This document shows positions 40,547 to 40,728 of a DNA stretch of 40,728 bases, one piece after another. Under the pieces are notes generated by a model, which was not told the origin of the DNA, searched no databases, and saw only the letters and a list, made by a program, of their open reading frames with translations. This DNA is from Sulfurospirillum sp. Its GTDB lineage: Bacteria > Campylobacterota > Campylobacteria > Campylobacterales > QNZT01. Where the stretch lies: NCBI GenBank assembly GCA_024762875.1, contig JANTGR010000004.1, forward strand, positions 1 to 40,728. Reading direction: 5' to 3'. The position numbers were made by a program, and so were the translations under genes. Numbering within the stretch: position 1 is the first letter of the stretch; each line of letters begins with the position of its first letter.

Positions 40547-40728
40547 AAAAGCATTTACAATGATAGAACTCATTTTTGTCATCGTGGTATTGGGAATCTT
40601 ATCATCAATTGCTATTTCTAAAATGGCAGTAACCCGTGATGATGCACTGATAGTCAAAGGCAAGTCGCAGGTCAGTGCGATTCGTTCGGCCATTACGCTG
40701 ATGCGCAGCAAAAATATGATGCGGGGTA
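40533..40728 (+). CDS. Type IV prepilin/pseudopilin-like protein 3, truncated by window end
   Basis: ATG 40533 inside the end of prepilin 2: MLYTRKAFTMIELIFVIVVLGILSSIAISKMAVTRDDALIVKGKSQVSAIRSAITLMRSKNMMRG; absent from the ORF list because no stop in window. Confidence 0.85.
   Translation, partial: MLYTRKAFTMIELIFVIVVLGILSSIAISKMAVTRDDALIVKGKSQVSAIRSAITLMRSKNMMRG

Noticed and set aside
1-40728. CRISPR array, tRNA, rRNA, transposase or prophage
   Set aside because: None seen: no spaced direct repeats of CRISPR type, no cloverleaf or rRNA blocks recognised, no transposase or integrase motifs in the ORFs. The 33-bp repeat array is coding.

Overview
The window reads as chromosomal DNA of a Campylobacterota (epsilonproteobacterial) organism. 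This placement rests on gene content and order (pheST-aroA-ispH-rpsA-serA, an SQR-like gene, AT-rich composition) and was not tested phylogenetically. Left part: pckA 3' end, argH, a CAP/PR-1-like lipoprotein, HIT protein, pheS, pheT, aroA, ispH, rpsA, a small membrane protein and serA. Middle part: an orphan membrane-fusion protein, an exported protein built from 11-residue repeats, a TolC/MFP/RND efflux operon whose RND pump is split into two half-size genes, and a FadL/OmpP1-like porin. Next is a type II secretion cluster (gspG divergent; K-, L-, M-, N-, C-, D-, E-, F-like). Right part: rpe, trpF, a DnaQ-like exonuclease, a small TM protein, an SQR-like oxidoreductase, a gamma-carbonic anhydrase-like protein, ppk, uvrB, a VapBC-type toxin-antitoxin module and a tandem prepilin array that runs off the end. 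Main non-gene observations: (1) the 10-bp palindrome TATCATGATA occurs 18 times exactly in 40.7 kb (about 0.1 expected from base composition). It lies inside genes, supplies the start codon of four genes, and its other intergenic copies sit in close pairs that can form hairpins. (2) The vapBC module lies between two copies of the uvrB 5' end (30/32 identical), suggesting insertion of a cassette that regenerated the gene start. (3) An exported protein consists of 23 gapless 11-mer repeats. (4) The RND pump is naturally split with a His-rich junction. All counts were made by eye.
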